Below are positions 43,780-53,047 of a stretch of DNA of 64,000 nt, piece after piece. The DNA comes from Neobacillus sp. PS3-12. Lineage in GTDB: Bacteria; Bacillota; Bacilli; Bacillales; Cytobacillaceae. The number at the start of each line of letters is the position of its first letter. Positions within the stretch are counted from its first letter, which is position 1. The notes below the pieces were generated by a model. The model was given only the letters and a program-made list of their open reading frames with translations. It made no database searches and was not told the origin of the DNA. The DNA lies in NCBI RefSeq assembly GCF_030915385.1, contig NZ_CP133268.1, positions 4,748,001 through 4,812,000 on the forward strand, written 5' to 3'. The position numbers were made by a program, and so were the translations under genes.

Positions 43780-44049
43780 TTGAACAAAACTAAATTAATA
43801 AATGCAGTATCGGCAAGGTCAGAGCTATCTAAAAAAAAGGCGGAATCAGCGGTAGATGCTGTATTCGATGTAATCACACGATCGCTAGTTAGCGGAGATT
43901 CTTTTGCACTTTTAGGGTTTGGTAAATTTGAAGTTTGTCAACGTGAAGCCCGTATGCGTATCGATCCTAAAACAGGGGAAGAATTACAAATCCAAGCAGG
44001 CAAAGTCCCCGTTTTTCGGGCAAGTAAATCATTGATACAGAAAATGTAA
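43780..44049 (+). CDS. hup: HU family DNA-binding protein
   Basis: TTG 43780 follows GGAGG, giving 89 residues. The sequence has the HU pattern M-N-K-T-K-L-I-N-A-V, G-F-G-K-F-E-V, R-E-A-R and the C-terminal F-R-A-S-K-S-L. The usual arm segment is A-R-M-R-I-D-P-K-T-G-E. It is likely a second or accessory HU paralogue. A terminator follows at 44073. Confidence 0.92.
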   Translation: MNKTKLINAVSARSELSKKKAESAVDAVFDVITRSLVSGDSFALLGFGKFEVCQREARMRIDPKTGEELQIQAGKVPVFRASKSLIQKM

Positions 44050-44072
44050 GTATAATCCTAATAAAAATGATT

Positions 44073-44118
44073 AAAAAGCATACCCTATCTGAGCAAGATG
44101 GCGGTATGCTTTTTGTAT
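44073..44118 (+). terminator. terminator after HU gene
   Basis: AAAAAGCATAC (44073-44083) and GTATGCTTTTT (44104-44114) are exact 11-base arms. Confidence 0.75.
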
Positions 44119-44138
44119 ATTCGGGGACAGGGGATACA

Positions 44139-44206
44139 AGTGCCTGACACCATAAAAAGACAATTTTTCATTTTTGTCTTTCTGTGGTGTCAGGCACTAT
44201 TTTTTA
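44139..44206. repeat. family A palindromic repeat, copy 5
   Basis: AGTGCCTGACACC (44139-44151) faces GGTGTCAGGCACT (44186-44198), with inner AAAGACA/TGTCTTT arms and a T-run. The rest of the 44115-44400 gap shows only AT-rich sequence. Confidence 0.9.
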
Positions 44207-44400
44207 AGACCGATTTTCGTTAAAATAAAAATTGCTGATTTTCACAATAGTTTTTCACAAATTACAAATGTCCAAATGTATTTGTGTTTGATAATAAGTT
44301 ATTAAGCATGATATAAGTGTAAAAGAAGTGGAACGTTTGCTTTCTATTTTTTTAACGAGAGATTGAAGTTGTATCCATAGTGAGAGGAATTGAGTTTGAA

Positions 44401-45363
44401 ATGATCGATAATTTTTGGCGTGATTTACCACGACCATTTTTTGTACTTGCACCAATGGAAGATGTGACAGATGTTGTTTTTCGTCACGTCGTAAGTGAAG
44501 CCGGTCGACCTGATGTATTTTTCACAGAGTTTACAAACTCGGATAGCTATTGTCATCCAGAGGGAATTAAAAGTGTGCGTGGCCGATTGATGTTTACAGA
44601 AGATGAGCAGCCAATGGTGGCACATATTTGGGGGGATAATCCCGAATATTTCCGTCAAATGAGTATTGGCATGGCAGAGCTAGGATTTAAAGGCATCGAT
44701 ATTAATATGGGCTGCCCTGTACCGAATGTAGCATCGAGAGGGAAGGGGAGTGGCCTTATTCTACGTCCAGACGTTGCGGCAGAACTCATTCAAGCAGCAA
44801 AAGCGGGCGGACTACCTGTCAGCGTGAAAACACGACTTGGCTATAAGGAGGTTCAGGAGTGGGAGGAGTGGCTAACGCATATTTTAAAACAGGATATTGC
44901 GAACCTTTCTATTCATTTGCGTACAAGAAAGGAAATGAGCGAAGTCGATGCACATTGGGAGCTCATTCCGGAAATCAAAAAATTACGCGACCGTATCGCA
45001 CCAAATACGCTACTAACAATCAATGGAGACATTCCAGACCGTCAAACGGGGCTGCAGCTTGCTGAACAATATGGTATTGATGGCGTTATGATCGGGCGAG
45101 GTATTTTTAAAAATCCTTTTGCTTTTGAAAAAGAGCCAAAAGAGCATAGCAGTGAAGAATACCTTGATCTTTTAAGACTGCAGCTTGATCTTCAAGATCA
45201 ATATGCGGAAGCACTGCCTCGTTCAATCACAGGGCTTCATCGCTTTTTCAAAATTTATGTCAAAGGATTTCGTGGAGCTGGCGAATTAAGAAATCAATTG
45301 ATGAATACGAAATCAACAGATGAAGTGCGTGCCTTGCTTGATAACTTTGGAAATAGTTTTTAA
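44401..45363 (+). CDS. dus: tRNA-dihydrouridine synthase
   Basis: ATG 44401 follows GAGAGGAATTGAG, giving 320 residues; a GTG at 44380 is possible but unlikely. The flavin-dependent reductase acts on tRNA uridines. It has L-A-P-M-E-D-V-T-D at the start, catalytic C105 in N-M-G-C-P, and V-K-T-R-L-G and G-V-M-I-G-R-G phosphate-binding segments. The subgroup (DusA/B/C-like) is not settled by eye. Confidence 0.93.
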   Translation: MIDNFWRDLPRPFFVLAPMEDVTDVVFRHVVSEAGRPDVFFTEFTNSDSYCHPEGIKSVRGRLMFTEDEQPMVAHIWGDNPEYFRQMSIGMAELGFKGIDINMGCPVPNVASRGKGSGLILRPDVAAELIQAAKAGGLPVSVKTRLGYKEVQEWEEWLTHILKQDIANLSIHLRTRKEMSEVDAHWELIPEIKKLRDRIAPNTLLTINGDIPDRQTGLQLAEQYGIDGVMIGRGIFKNPFAFEKEPKEHSSEEYLDLLRLQLDLQDQYAEALPRSITGLHRFFKIYVKGFRGAGELRNQLMNTKSTDEVRALLDNFGNSF

Positions 45364-45371
45364 CTGAAACC

Positions 45372-45440
45372 AGTGCCTGACACCATAAAAAGACATTTTT
45401 TCGAATTTGTCTTTCTGTGGTGTCAGGCACTATTTATTTC
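45372..45440. repeat. family A palindromic repeat, copy 6
   Basis: AGTGCCTGACACC (45372-45384) faces GGTGTCAGGCACT (45419-45431), with inner AAAGACA/TGTCTTT arms, 8 bases after the dus stop. It probably doubles as the dus terminator. Confidence 0.9.
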
Positions 45441-45648
45441 ATTGGGAAATTCAACCCAAGAAACTGAAAAAACCTTACAATCTTGTCATACGCATATTAA
45501 AATGAAAATCTTCAACCAACCGAGTCCCTTTTTAAGGAAATACTAGGTGCCGCTGTCTGTACAAAAATTTTAACACGCTGGTATGTGAAATATTTAAATG
45601 GACAAAATTGGAATAGCCTCATTTTAGACATCACAGGAGGAAGCAAAA

Positions 45649-45774
45649 ATGGAAACAATGATCGATCTTTTCGTTGAATTTTTAATTGAAAAAGGTAATT
45701 TGATTCAAGAGTTGGAAAAGGGTTACGGATTAACCTTTGAAGAAGCTTGTAAGGTTGTTGATGGTGAGGATTGA
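45649..45774 (+). CDS. small 41-residue protein
   Basis: ATG 45649 follows AGGAGGAAG. The product starts M-E-T-M-I-D-L-F-V-E-F-L and contains G-Y-G-L-T-F-E-E-A, an acidic helical miniprotein. No family is known to me. Upstream, the 45440-45648 stretch has a short coherent but stop-interrupted frame (A-A-V-C-T-K-I-L-T-R-W-Y) that may be a remnant of a longer gene. Confidence 0.5.
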   Translation: METMIDLFVEFLIEKGNLIQELEKGYGLTFEEACKVVDGED

Positions 45775-45778
45775 TAGA

Positions 45779-45850
45779 AGTGCCTGTCACTACCCGAATC
45801 CTGTCAAAGAGTTTTTGACAATTTTCGGGTGGTGCCAGGCACTTTTATTA
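45779..45850. repeat. family B palindromic repeat, copy 2
   Basis: AGTGCCTGTCACTACCCGAA faces TTCGGGTGGTGCCAGGCACT (45824-45843), with an inner CTGTCAAA/TTTGACA pair. The sequence is shared almost exactly with the copy at 47965. Confidence 0.88.
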
Positions 45851-45919
45851 TTCTCTATGCTAAGATAAGAGGGGAAAAAGCAGTGCTTACATAATCAAGT
45901 GACATAGGAGTTGTCCGTT

Positions 45920-46800
45920 TTGGAGTTAAGGCAATTTTTGTATTTTGTAGAAGTAGCCAAGTATAAAAGCATTACGAAGGCGGCAGAGCAAATGCATATT
46001 TCCCAGCCAGCCCTAAGCAAGTCGATTATATCTTTAGAGGACGAGTTGGGAACAACTTTAATCATTCGTACCAATAAAGCCATCGCATTAACTGATGCTG
46101 GTGAAGTGGTATTAAATTATGTCCAGAAAATGACAAGTCTTTTGGATGAGATGAAATTGACGTTGAGTGATTTGACCAATCTCTCCATGGGACAGATTAA
46201 TATTGGACTGCCGCCATTTATTGGAAGCCTATTTTTTCCAAAAGTTATGAAGAAATTTCACCAAGCATATCCCAATATCAAATTGGATATTACCGAATAT
46301 GGCGGTGCCAGGGTAGTGAAAAGTGTGGAAGAGGGAGAAATTGAACTCGGTGTTGCTGTGCTGCCGTTAGATGAGCAGGTCTTTAATGTCTATCCGATTG
46401 TGAAGGAGGAAATGAAGCTAGTTGTTCACAAGGACCATCCACTTGCATACCGTAAGGAAGTGAATATTAATGATTTAAAGGATGAAGAATTTATCTTTAT
46501 CATGAGGAATTTGCTTTAAATCAAATTATACGCAATCACTTTTTTATTACGGCAGGCTTCGAGCCCAAAATCCTGTTTAAAAGTACCCAGTGGGACTTGA
46601 TGTCTGAGATGGTTGCCGCAAACCTGGGTTTGACAATTTTGCCGCAGTCAATCTGTAACCGGCTGTTTGCCAAAGATATTGAATTCATCAGCCTTCAACC
46701 AACTATTTTGTGGAGATTGGCGGTTATAACCAAAAAAGGACGATATATTTCTAATGCTGGCAGAATGTTTATTGATTTTATTTTGAAGGATCAGCTATAA
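45920..46800 (+). pseudogene. LysR family regulator next to lrgAB, one-base frameshift
   Basis: TTG 45920 follows AGGAG. The N-terminal HTH (S-I-T-K-A-A-E-Q-M-H-I-S-Q-P-A-L-S-K-S) and most of the effector domain are in one frame to TAA 46517. Adding one G near 46504 reads I-M-E-E-F-A-L-N-Q-I-I-R and continues to 46800. Repaired length is about 293 residues. By position it would control the adjacent lrgA/lrgB-like pair, as CidR does in staphylococci and AlsR-like proteins do in bacilli (inference). Confidence 0.85.
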
Positions 46801-46825
46801 CTTTAAGTTATGAAACGAATTATAA

Positions 46826-46844
46826 ATATGTATTTTACGAATAA
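46826..46844. promoter_or_regulatory. 19-bp motif shared by two promoters, copy 1
   Basis: The sequence ATATGTATTTTACGAATAA here is repeated exactly at 49095-49113. Both lie about 65-85 bases before a plus-strand gene (lrgA-like, CMD-like) near LysR genes. A common LysR binding or activator site is the simplest explanation. Confidence 0.55.
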
Positions 46845-46910
46845 TAAAAAACGAAGTAAGATAACTCTTAGTTAATTCAAAGATACTTATTTATAAAGGA
46901 AGTCTTATTG

Positions 46911-47282
46911 ATGATGAAACTAGGAATCATTATTTTACAAGTATGTTTTTTGTATGTCTTTTTCTTTTTAGGAACGGCACTGAAACAAATGATCCCTCTG
47001 CCAATCCCTGCTTCCATGTTTGGCTTATTTCTATTATTTCTGGCTCTTTGTTGCAAAGTGATTAAACTGAAATGGGTAGAGCAGGGTGCTAAATGGCTAT
47101 TGGCCGAGCTGCTGCTGTTTTTTGTTCCTTCAGCGGTAGGAATTGTTAATTATCAGCAAATCATTAGTATCCAGGGAGTGGAAATTGTCCTGTTGATTGC
47201 ATTCAGTACGATGATTGTCATGGGGATGACCGCCCTAACTGCAGAAAAAATATCTGTCCGGAAAAGAAGTGAACAGCATTGA
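46911..47282 (+). CDS. lrgA: LrgA/CidA-like membrane protein
   Basis: This 123-residue protein has four hydrophobic helices and the family motif P-I-P-A-S-M-F-G-L. AAAGGAAG precedes the ATG. LrgA/CidA proteins pair with LrgB/CidB as a transporter for pyruvate or related short acids, or as holin-like death effectors. Its TGA overlaps the lrgB start. Upstream sits the broken LysR gene. Confidence 0.88.
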   Translation: MMKLGIIILQVCFLYVFFFLGTALKQMIPLPIPASMFGLFLLFLALCCKVIKLKWVEQGAKWLLAELLLFFVPSAVGIVNYQQIISIQGVEIVLLIAFSTMIVMGMTALTAEKISVRKRSEQH

Positions 47283-47953
47283 TGATGGTAATGTTCACAT
47301 TCATAACGTATGTAATCTATTTATTTTCAAAAAAGATTTATACAAAAATATCTGCTCCTTTTTTACATCCATTATTGGTCGCTCCCATTTTATTAATTGT
47401 GCTGATTTCCATTACACATGTGTCTGCTAATCAATATTTACAGGATTCAAAATGGCTGTCGGATTTGCTTGGACCTGCTACAGTTGCTTTTGCTGTACCC
47501 ATTTATAAAAATCTGTCAACTATAAAAAAATATCTTGGGACCATCTTGATCAGTATTACGACTGGAACACTTGTGGCGATTTTTTCAACATTTTTGTTAT
47601 CAGAATTATTTCATTTGAAACATGACTTCGTTGTTTCTATTCTTCCAAGGTCGATTACCACCCCTATTGCTATAGAGGTTTCAAAGGAAATCGGTGGTCT
47701 GCCGACATTGACGACTGTTTTTGTGATTATAACAGGTGTGATGGGAGGAATTGTTGGCCCAAGTGTCATAAAATGGCTGTCCATTAAAACACCGATTGCC
47801 AAAGGTCTGGCCTTAGGAATGGGGGCACACGGTGTCGGTACCAATAAAGCAATGGAATACGGAAAACTAGAAGGGGTATTTTCCTCATTAGCGATGATTT
47901 TTGCTGCTTTAATCACTTTGGTTTGGGGTGCATTGTTAATTCCGTTTATATAG
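47282..47953 (+). CDS. lrgB: LrgB/CidB-like membrane protein
   Basis: This 223-residue protein has about six to seven helices and the conserved stretches L-G-P-A-T-V-A-F-A-V-P, P-R-S-I-T-T-P-I-A and G-A-H-G-V-G-T-N-K-A. It forms the functional pair with the preceding lrgA and overlaps it by one base. GAAAAGAAGTG lies before the start. The family B repeat after it likely ends transcription. Confidence 0.9.
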   Translation: MMVMFTFITYVIYLFSKKIYTKISAPFLHPLLVAPILLIVLISITHVSANQYLQDSKWLSDLLGPATVAFAVPIYKNLSTIKKYLGTILISITTGTLVAIFSTFLLSELFHLKHDFVVSILPRSITTPIAIEVSKEIGGLPTLTTVFVIITGVMGGIVGPSVIKWLSIKTPIAKGLALGMGAHGVGTNKAMEYGKLEGVFSSLAMIFAALITLVWGALLIPFI

Positions 47954-47964
47954 CTTTAAGAAGA

Positions 47965-48032
47965 ACCACTGGCACTACCCGAATCCTGTCGAAGGTTTTT
48001 GACAATTTTCGGGTGGTGCCAGGCACTTTTAT
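47965..48032. repeat. family B palindromic repeat, copy 3
   Basis: ACTGGCACTACCCGAATCCT (from 47967) faces ATTTTCGGGTGGTGCCAG with TTTGACA inside. It lies between the convergent lrgB and dehydrogenase genes, so it can terminate both. Confidence 0.88.
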
Positions 48033-48034
48033 TT

Positions 48035-48868
48035 TCAGGCTTCTGGTTTCTCTTTTCCCATAGAATTAAATAATTGTGTGGCTGATAAGGCATTGAATGG
48101 TAAGGATACATTATGGTTAAGCCCTTGGATGTAAGCCGCTTTTAAGTCTTTAAGTAGAACGGCCAAAGCAGTGTCTGCTGTCCATTCAGAAACATCCTTC
48201 CAATTTCTAACTACCCAACTATCACCTGTACTAACTTTTAATAGGTTTAATATCTCTTCTTGAGGTAAGTTGTAGTGTTTTCCTAATTTAAGTCCTTCAG
48301 CTAAAGCATTCATGTTAATACCTAAAATCATATTATTTACTAATTTTGCTACTTGGCTGTTTCCTGGTTCTGCACCATAGTAGAATATATTAGATCCCAT
48401 CGCATCAAAGTATGGTTGGAAAGATTTTACGATTGTCTGTGAACCGGCTGTCATAATCGATAATGTTCCAGCTTGAGCACCTGAAGCACCACCGCTTACT
48501 GCAGCACTAATTAATTTCAAATTACTTTCATCTTCGACTTTTTTGCCTAATTTATTCATTGTTTCAGGGTCAAGTGTACTCATAACAATAATTGTTTTAT
48601 TTTTAGGTTGGGCAGATAATAGACCGTTCTCACCAAAAATAATGTCAACATTTTGGGCATAGTCACGAACCATTGAGATCATCGCTTCGTCCGCTTGTTC
48701 CGCCACTTCTTTTAAAGTTTCTACCATTGTTATTCCAGCCGCTTTTGCCTTCTCATAAACCCCTTTAAAGGCATCATAACCGATTACCTCAAAACCAGCT
48801 TTCTTTAAATTAACGGCCATCGGGAATCCCATTGTTCCTAATCCTACAAATCCAATTTTTTTACTCAT
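48035..48868 (-). CDS. 3-hydroxyisobutyrate dehydrogenase-family oxidoreductase
   Basis: This 277-residue beta-hydroxyacid dehydrogenase starts with the Rossmann motif G-F-V-G-L-G-T-M-G-F-P-M. The substrate loop has S-G-G-A-S-G-A, and the catalytic Lys is in K-L-V-N-N-M. Possible substrates are 3-hydroxyisobutyrate, tartronate semialdehyde or gamma-hydroxybutyrate types. It diverges from the CMD-family gene; the 307-base shared promoter region contains the 19-bp motif copy at 49095. Confidence 0.9.
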   Translation of the reverse strand: MSKKIGFVGLGTMGFPMAVNLKKAGFEVIGYDAFKGVYEKAKAAGITMVETLKEVAEQADEAMISMVRDYAQNVDIIFGENGLLSAQPKNKTIIVMSTLDPETMNKLGKKVEDESNLKLISAAVSGGASGAQAGTLSIMTAGSQTIVKSFQPYFDAMGSNIFYYGAEPGNSQVAKLVNNMILGINMNALAEGLKLGKHYNLPQEEILNLLKVSTGDSWVVRNWKDVSEWTADTALAVLLKDLKAAYIQGLNHNVSLPFNALSATQLFNSMGKEKPEA

Positions 48869-49094
48869 GATTAATTCCTCCTATAATAAAATGAACTCGC
48901 ATCTATCATTCAATTTTCGTTCACATTTTGTTCACACTCAGTATATATCGCATATTCCTATGAGTAAAATGAATGTTTGGAATAAAACATTTTCGTTTTT
49001 TTCATAGATCATTTATTTATGAATGTTAAAAGGGTAAAAAATTCCAGAATAACTTCCTGCTAATCATGAATTAAGGGAATACATTATATGATTT

Positions 49095-49113
49095 ATATGT
49101 ATTTTACGAATAA
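49095..49113. promoter_or_regulatory. 19-bp motif shared by two promoters, copy 2
   Basis: This is an exact repeat of the motif at 46826-46844, about 63 bases before the CMD-family start. The same intergenic region has an AAAATG...CATTTT inverted pair near 48967-48990. Confidence 0.55.
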
Positions 49114-49175
49114 CAAAAACAGCGATATAGTTATTTCTGTTTCAAAAACAAAGGAAATTTTGGGGGGAAAAGAAC

Positions 49176-49580
49176 ATGGAAACAAATCGTTACCAAAGAG
49201 GTTTAGATATTATTAAGGAATATACTTTAACAGATAACGAAGAAATTGGAACGCACATGGATATTGTTGCGGCATTTAAAGATCTTGCACCTGATTTAGA
49301 AAGTTATATTGTTGAATTTGCTTTTGGAGATATATATTCACGAGAAGGCTTGACTAATAAGCAACGGACGATTGCTACAATCGCTTCTCTTGTCACTCTA
49401 GGTACGGAGCCGCAATTGGAATTGCATATCAACACAGGAATAACAATTGGATTAACTCCAAAAGAAATTGTTGGAACGATCGTGCACTTGATTCCCTATA
49501 CAGGCTTTCCACGTGTTTTGAATGCTCTAAAGTTGGTGAAAAAAGTTTTTGCTCAAAGAAATGTAAAAATGAATGATTAA
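49176..49580 (+). CDS. carboxymuconolactone decarboxylase-family protein
   Basis: This 134-residue alpha-helical protein of the CMD/PcaC fold has G-D-I-Y-S-R-E-G-L and Q-L-E-L-H-I-N-T-G. It lacks the C-x-x-C pair of AhpD-type peroxidase partners. So it is closer to PcaC-like or uncharacterised members; the substrate is not known. GGGGGG is weakly spaced before the ATG. It ends at a strong terminator. Confidence 0.88.
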   Translation: METNRYQRGLDIIKEYTLTDNEEIGTHMDIVAAFKDLAPDLESYIVEFAFGDIYSREGLTNKQRTIATIASLVTLGTEPQLELHINTGITIGLTPKEIVGTIVHLIPYTGFPRVLNALKLVKKVFAQRNVKMND

Positions 49581-49623
49581 GAGAGCTACGCTAGGAATCG
49601 ATGAAAAGTAAGCAAACTAAAAG

Positions 49624-49672
49624 CAGCCCCAAAAACACAAGTTTTTTCGTGTTTTTGGGGCTGTTTGATTTT
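49624..49672. terminator. strong bidirectional terminator
   Basis: CAGCCCCAAAAACAC (49624-49638) and GTGTTTTTGGGGCTG (49649-49663) are exact 15-base arms, then TTTGATTTT. It separates the CMD-family gene from the convergent LysR gene. Confidence 0.9.
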
Positions 49673-49704
49673 ACCGCTTTGTGACCAAAAAGTTTTTACA
49701 AGAT

Positions 49705-50589
49705 TCAGGAAGGTAATTTAGTTGAAATGAACTGGATAAATTCACGAACAGCAGGTGAAGCGTACTTCTTTTTTTTAGAAATAAATCCCAAATTCCAAGG
49801 AAGGCTTGGATTGAAGATGGGAATCGCCTTGATTAAATCTTGATCGACTTTTTTGGCAATAGGTTTTGGGAATATCGAAATCCCTAAGTTTTCACCAATC
49901 ATTCCACTAATAAAATCCCACTCGGAACTTTCGTAAGCAATTTCTGGATGAAAACCTGCTCGTCCGCATTCTTGAATAATGAGTTCATGAATAGCAAATT
50001 CTTCCTTAAATAGAATGAAGGTTTCATTTTGTAACTCCTTCATTTCAACTTTTTCTTTTTGCGCTAATGGATGGGAATGATGGACGAAGAGTGACAGTTC
50101 ATCATAAACAAAGGGAACAACATCAAACTCCTTTTCATCAGCCGGCAGCATAACCACACCAAGATCTAATATTCCGTCTCTGACTTCTTGTTTAACTTTT
50201 TTGGAATCATCTTCAGTGAGTTTTATTTTGATATCGGGGTAAAGATTATTGAATCCTTTAATGATTTTGGGGAAAAATAAAAAGCCAATTATTGGGGGTA
50301 TGCCAATTTTTATCTTTCCTTTTTTTAAGTTCATTAAATCATATAGGTGGGTAGATAGATCATTTAGCGATTCCATGATCATTTTCCCTTCCGCTAAAAC
50401 GATTTCGCCTGCTTCCGTTAATTCAATGTTCTTTGCGGAACGGTCAATCAGTTCTACATTTAATTCTTCTTCCAAACTTTTGACTACTTTACTTAGTGTA
50501 GATTGTGACAAATGGAGGGAGTTCGAAGCTTTAGTAAAGCTTTTGTATTTTGCTACTTCAATAAAGTAAGTGAGATGACGTACGTCCAT
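49705..50589 (-). CDS. LysR family transcriptional regulator
   Basis: This 294-residue regulator starts at M-D-V-R-H-L with GGAGAG upstream. The HTH contains S-F-T-K-A-S-N-S-L-H-L-S-Q-S-T-L-S-K. The effector domain has G-K-I-K-I-G-I-P-P-I-I-G-F-L-F-F. It resembles the broken LysR gene at 45920 in layout and motifs, so the two may be paralogues. It may act on the CMD, dehydrogenase or MFS genes around it. Confidence 0.9.
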   Translation of the reverse strand: MDVRHLTYFIEVAKYKSFTKASNSLHLSQSTLSKVVKSLEEELNVELIDRSAKNIELTEAGEIVLAEGKMIMESLNDLSTHLYDLMNLKKGKIKIGIPPIIGFLFFPKIIKGFNNLYPDIKIKLTEDDSKKVKQEVRDGILDLGVVMLPADEKEFDVVPFVYDELSLFVHHSHPLAQKEKVEMKELQNETFILFKEEFAIHELIIQECGRAGFHPEIAYESSEWDFISGMIGENLGISIFPKPIAKKVDQDLIKAIPIFNPSLPWNLGFISKKKKYASPAVREFIQFISTKLPS

Positions 50590-50617
50590 GAATGTACTCT
50601 CCAATCCTTGTTTTTGT

Positions 50618-51508
50618 TCATACCATTCTCATACCTATAGCCCTTTTCTCCACAAACTCCCTAAAATTTGCTACGGCAGGAGATATATATCCATTTATTC
50701 TCCATACCATTTGGATTACTCGAAAGCACTTTGGTGACTGTACGCGGAGCATTGAAATTTTATTTTTATCCAGATTAGGGAGGTAAGGTACAATGGCAAC
50801 ACCCAAATTGGCTCCAACTAGGTCAGAGACTGTCCTCTCCTCATATCCTTCAAAAATCTTCCTTGGGAGGAAGCCTGCTTCATTACAGAGATTATGTATT
50901 AAATCATGAAGGGCTGTTTGAGGCTTGAAAAAGATAAATGGATCATCCGCTACTTCACTTAAATTTACCATCTCTTTTCCCGCCAGCCTGTGGGCAGCAG
51001 GAACAATTAGGAATAATTCTTCGGACAAAACTGGAATCGAACACAGACCTTCATGCGGTTCTAGAGGTGAACAGAAGCCAATGTCAATGTTCGCAGCATG
51101 TATTTCTTTTAAGATTTTACTTGAAATATTTTGCGATAATTGAAATTGAATGTTTGGAAATTCCTTTTGAAACTCACTAATTAAATCAGGTACAAAACTA
51201 GAGCCAAGTGTTTGGATAAATGCAAGTGAAATAGTCCCATGGAGGGGGTCAATCATATCGTGGATTGTTTGTTTTGTTTCCTTTATATTGGATAATACCT
51301 GGTTTGCAGTCTCTAGAAAAACCTTCCCATATTGGTTTAAAACGACTCCGCGGCTTTTTCTTTCGAGTAAAGGGACACCAACTTCTTCTTCAAGCCGCAG
51401 AATAGAACGACTTAATGCTGGTTGTGAAAGGTTTAATTCTTCAGAAGCTTTTGTAAAGCTCTTATGTTTTGCAACTATTTGGAAATTCAACAGCTGATCA
51501 AAATCCAT
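50618..51508 (-). CDS. LysR family transcriptional regulator
   Basis: This 296-residue regulator starts at M-D-F-D-Q-L-L-N-F after GGAGAATATC. The HTH contains S-F-T-K-A-S-E-E-L-N-L-S-Q-P-A-L-S-R. It is encoded 28 bases upstream of the other LysR gene on the same strand, so the two can be co-transcribed. It diverges from the MFS transporter gene and is the likeliest regulator of it. Confidence 0.9.
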   Translation of the reverse strand: MDFDQLLNFQIVAKHKSFTKASEELNLSQPALSRSILRLEEEVGVPLLERKSRGVVLNQYGKVFLETANQVLSNIKETKQTIHDMIDPLHGTISLAFIQTLGSSFVPDLISEFQKEFPNIQFQLSQNISSKILKEIHAANIDIGFCSPLEPHEGLCSIPVLSEELFLIVPAAHRLAGKEMVNLSEVADDPFIFFKPQTALHDLIHNLCNEAGFLPRKIFEGYEERTVSDLVGANLGVAIVPYLPNLDKNKISMLRVQSPKCFRVIQMVWRINGYISPAVANFREFVEKRAIGMRMV

Positions 51509-51684
51509 TCGATATTCTCCTTTATCCATTTGTGATATTACTATTATGCATAGATCCTATAAAAAATACAATTATGTATGCATATCAAATGTATGTATAA
51601 TAAATATATTGCTTTCATTTCGAGAAAACAATCATGAATAGATGTGCCAACTAATAAAAGAGAAAAATTAAGGGGGAACATAAT

Positions 51685-52893
51685 ATGGACAAACCAAAAC
51701 TATGGACTAAAGATTTTATAAATATTACTACAATCAGCTTTTTTATCTTTTTAGCATTTTATATCTTATTAACAGCACTTCCCATTCAATTAACGAAAAA
51801 ATTTGGCGGGGGTGCGGGTCAGGCTGGCTTATTAGTAACCTTATTTTTACTTGCGGCCATTGTTATTCGGCCATTTGCTGGTAAGTGGGTAGGCGTAGGA
51901 TCACAAAAGAAATTGCTTATTTATTCTGCTGCAGCGTTTTTTATTGCTACACTTTTTTATCCATTTGTAACAAATATTTGGGAATTATTCATCCTAAGGA
52001 TTATTCATGGCATCACTTTTGGAGTTATTACTACAGTAAAAGGTACCATCAGTGCAGAAATCATACCGAGTTCAAGACGTGGTGAGGGACTAAGTTGGTT
52101 CTCATTAGCAATGGGATTGGCAATGGTAGTTGGGCAGGTAATAGGTCTTAATTTAGCTAATGTTGGAGCATATAACACAGCATACATTCTTTGTATTGCC
52201 ATTTCAGTAGTAAATATCTTTCTATCAATGGTTATTCATGTTCCAGAACAAGAAAAGAAAGGTAAAGTCTCTAAAACTAGTAAAAGATTTGATCTTAATG
52301 ATTTAATTGATAAAAAAGCCGCACCATTTGCCCTTGTCGTATTTATTTTAGCTTGTGCCTATTCAGGCATTGCTTCATTCTTGGCATTGTATGCGCAAGA
52401 AATTAACCTTGTAAAAGCCGCTAGTACTTTCTTTATTCTTTATGCGGGCTTAATGTTTGTATTTCGTCCATTCACAGGTGTATGGGCTGACCGTTACGGA
52501 GCAAACAAAATTGTTTATCCTTGCATTTTGTTATTTGCCATTGGAATGGCTATGCTCTCATTGCCTCAAACAGCCATCATTATGATTTTGGCAGGTGCAG
52601 TTATTGGGATAGGTTATGGCTCTGTAACACCAATCCTTCAAACACAGGTTATTAGTTCTGTTGAAAAACATCGTGTAGGAATCGCCAATTCGTTGTTCTT
52701 CAATTCAATGGATTTAGGAATGGCTGTAGGTGCGTTTGTGCTGGGAATGGCAGCAAATTCATTCGGATATAGCAGTGTTTTTATCTGTGGAATCGTCCTT
52801 ATTGTCGCAGGTGGTTTTGCTTACTTTGCTTTTGCGGGCAGGAAGAAAAATGAGGATCACCATGCAGTTCAGGCAGTCGAAGACTATAATTAA
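51685..52893 (+). CDS. MFS transporter
   Basis: This 402-residue transporter has about twelve membrane helices. The loop-2/3 motif is R-P-F-A-G-K-W, and the second-half copy is F-R-P-F-T-G-V-W-A-D-R-Y-G. AAGGGGG precedes the ATG. The divergent LysR gene is 177 bases away. The substrate is unknown. The next 405 bases (52894-53298) hold the family E repeat and no gene. Confidence 0.9.
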   Translation: MDKPKLWTKDFINITTISFFIFLAFYILLTALPIQLTKKFGGGAGQAGLLVTLFLLAAIVIRPFAGKWVGVGSQKKLLIYSAAAFFIATLFYPFVTNIWELFILRIIHGITFGVITTVKGTISAEIIPSSRRGEGLSWFSLAMGLAMVVGQVIGLNLANVGAYNTAYILCIAISVVNIFLSMVIHVPEQEKKGKVSKTSKRFDLNDLIDKKAAPFALVVFILACAYSGIASFLALYAQEINLVKAASTFFILYAGLMFVFRPFTGVWADRYGANKIVYPCILLFAIGMAMLSLPQTAIIMILAGAVIGIGYGSVTPILQTQVISSVEKHRVGIANSLFFNSMDLGMAVGAFVLGMAANSFGYSSVFICGIVLIVAGGFAYFAFAGRKKNEDHHAVQAVEDYN

Positions 52894-53047
52894 TGTAGAT
52901 TATATTTTCCCTTAAAGGAGAAGGCTGGAGATACAAGATATTATCCATAATTTATCAAAATCAATATTTAAAAATGAAACAGTCCAGGAACAATAGACGA
53001 AATATTCACCAGCAGCCCATGTGTTGTCGCATACAATCGGCACAAGT

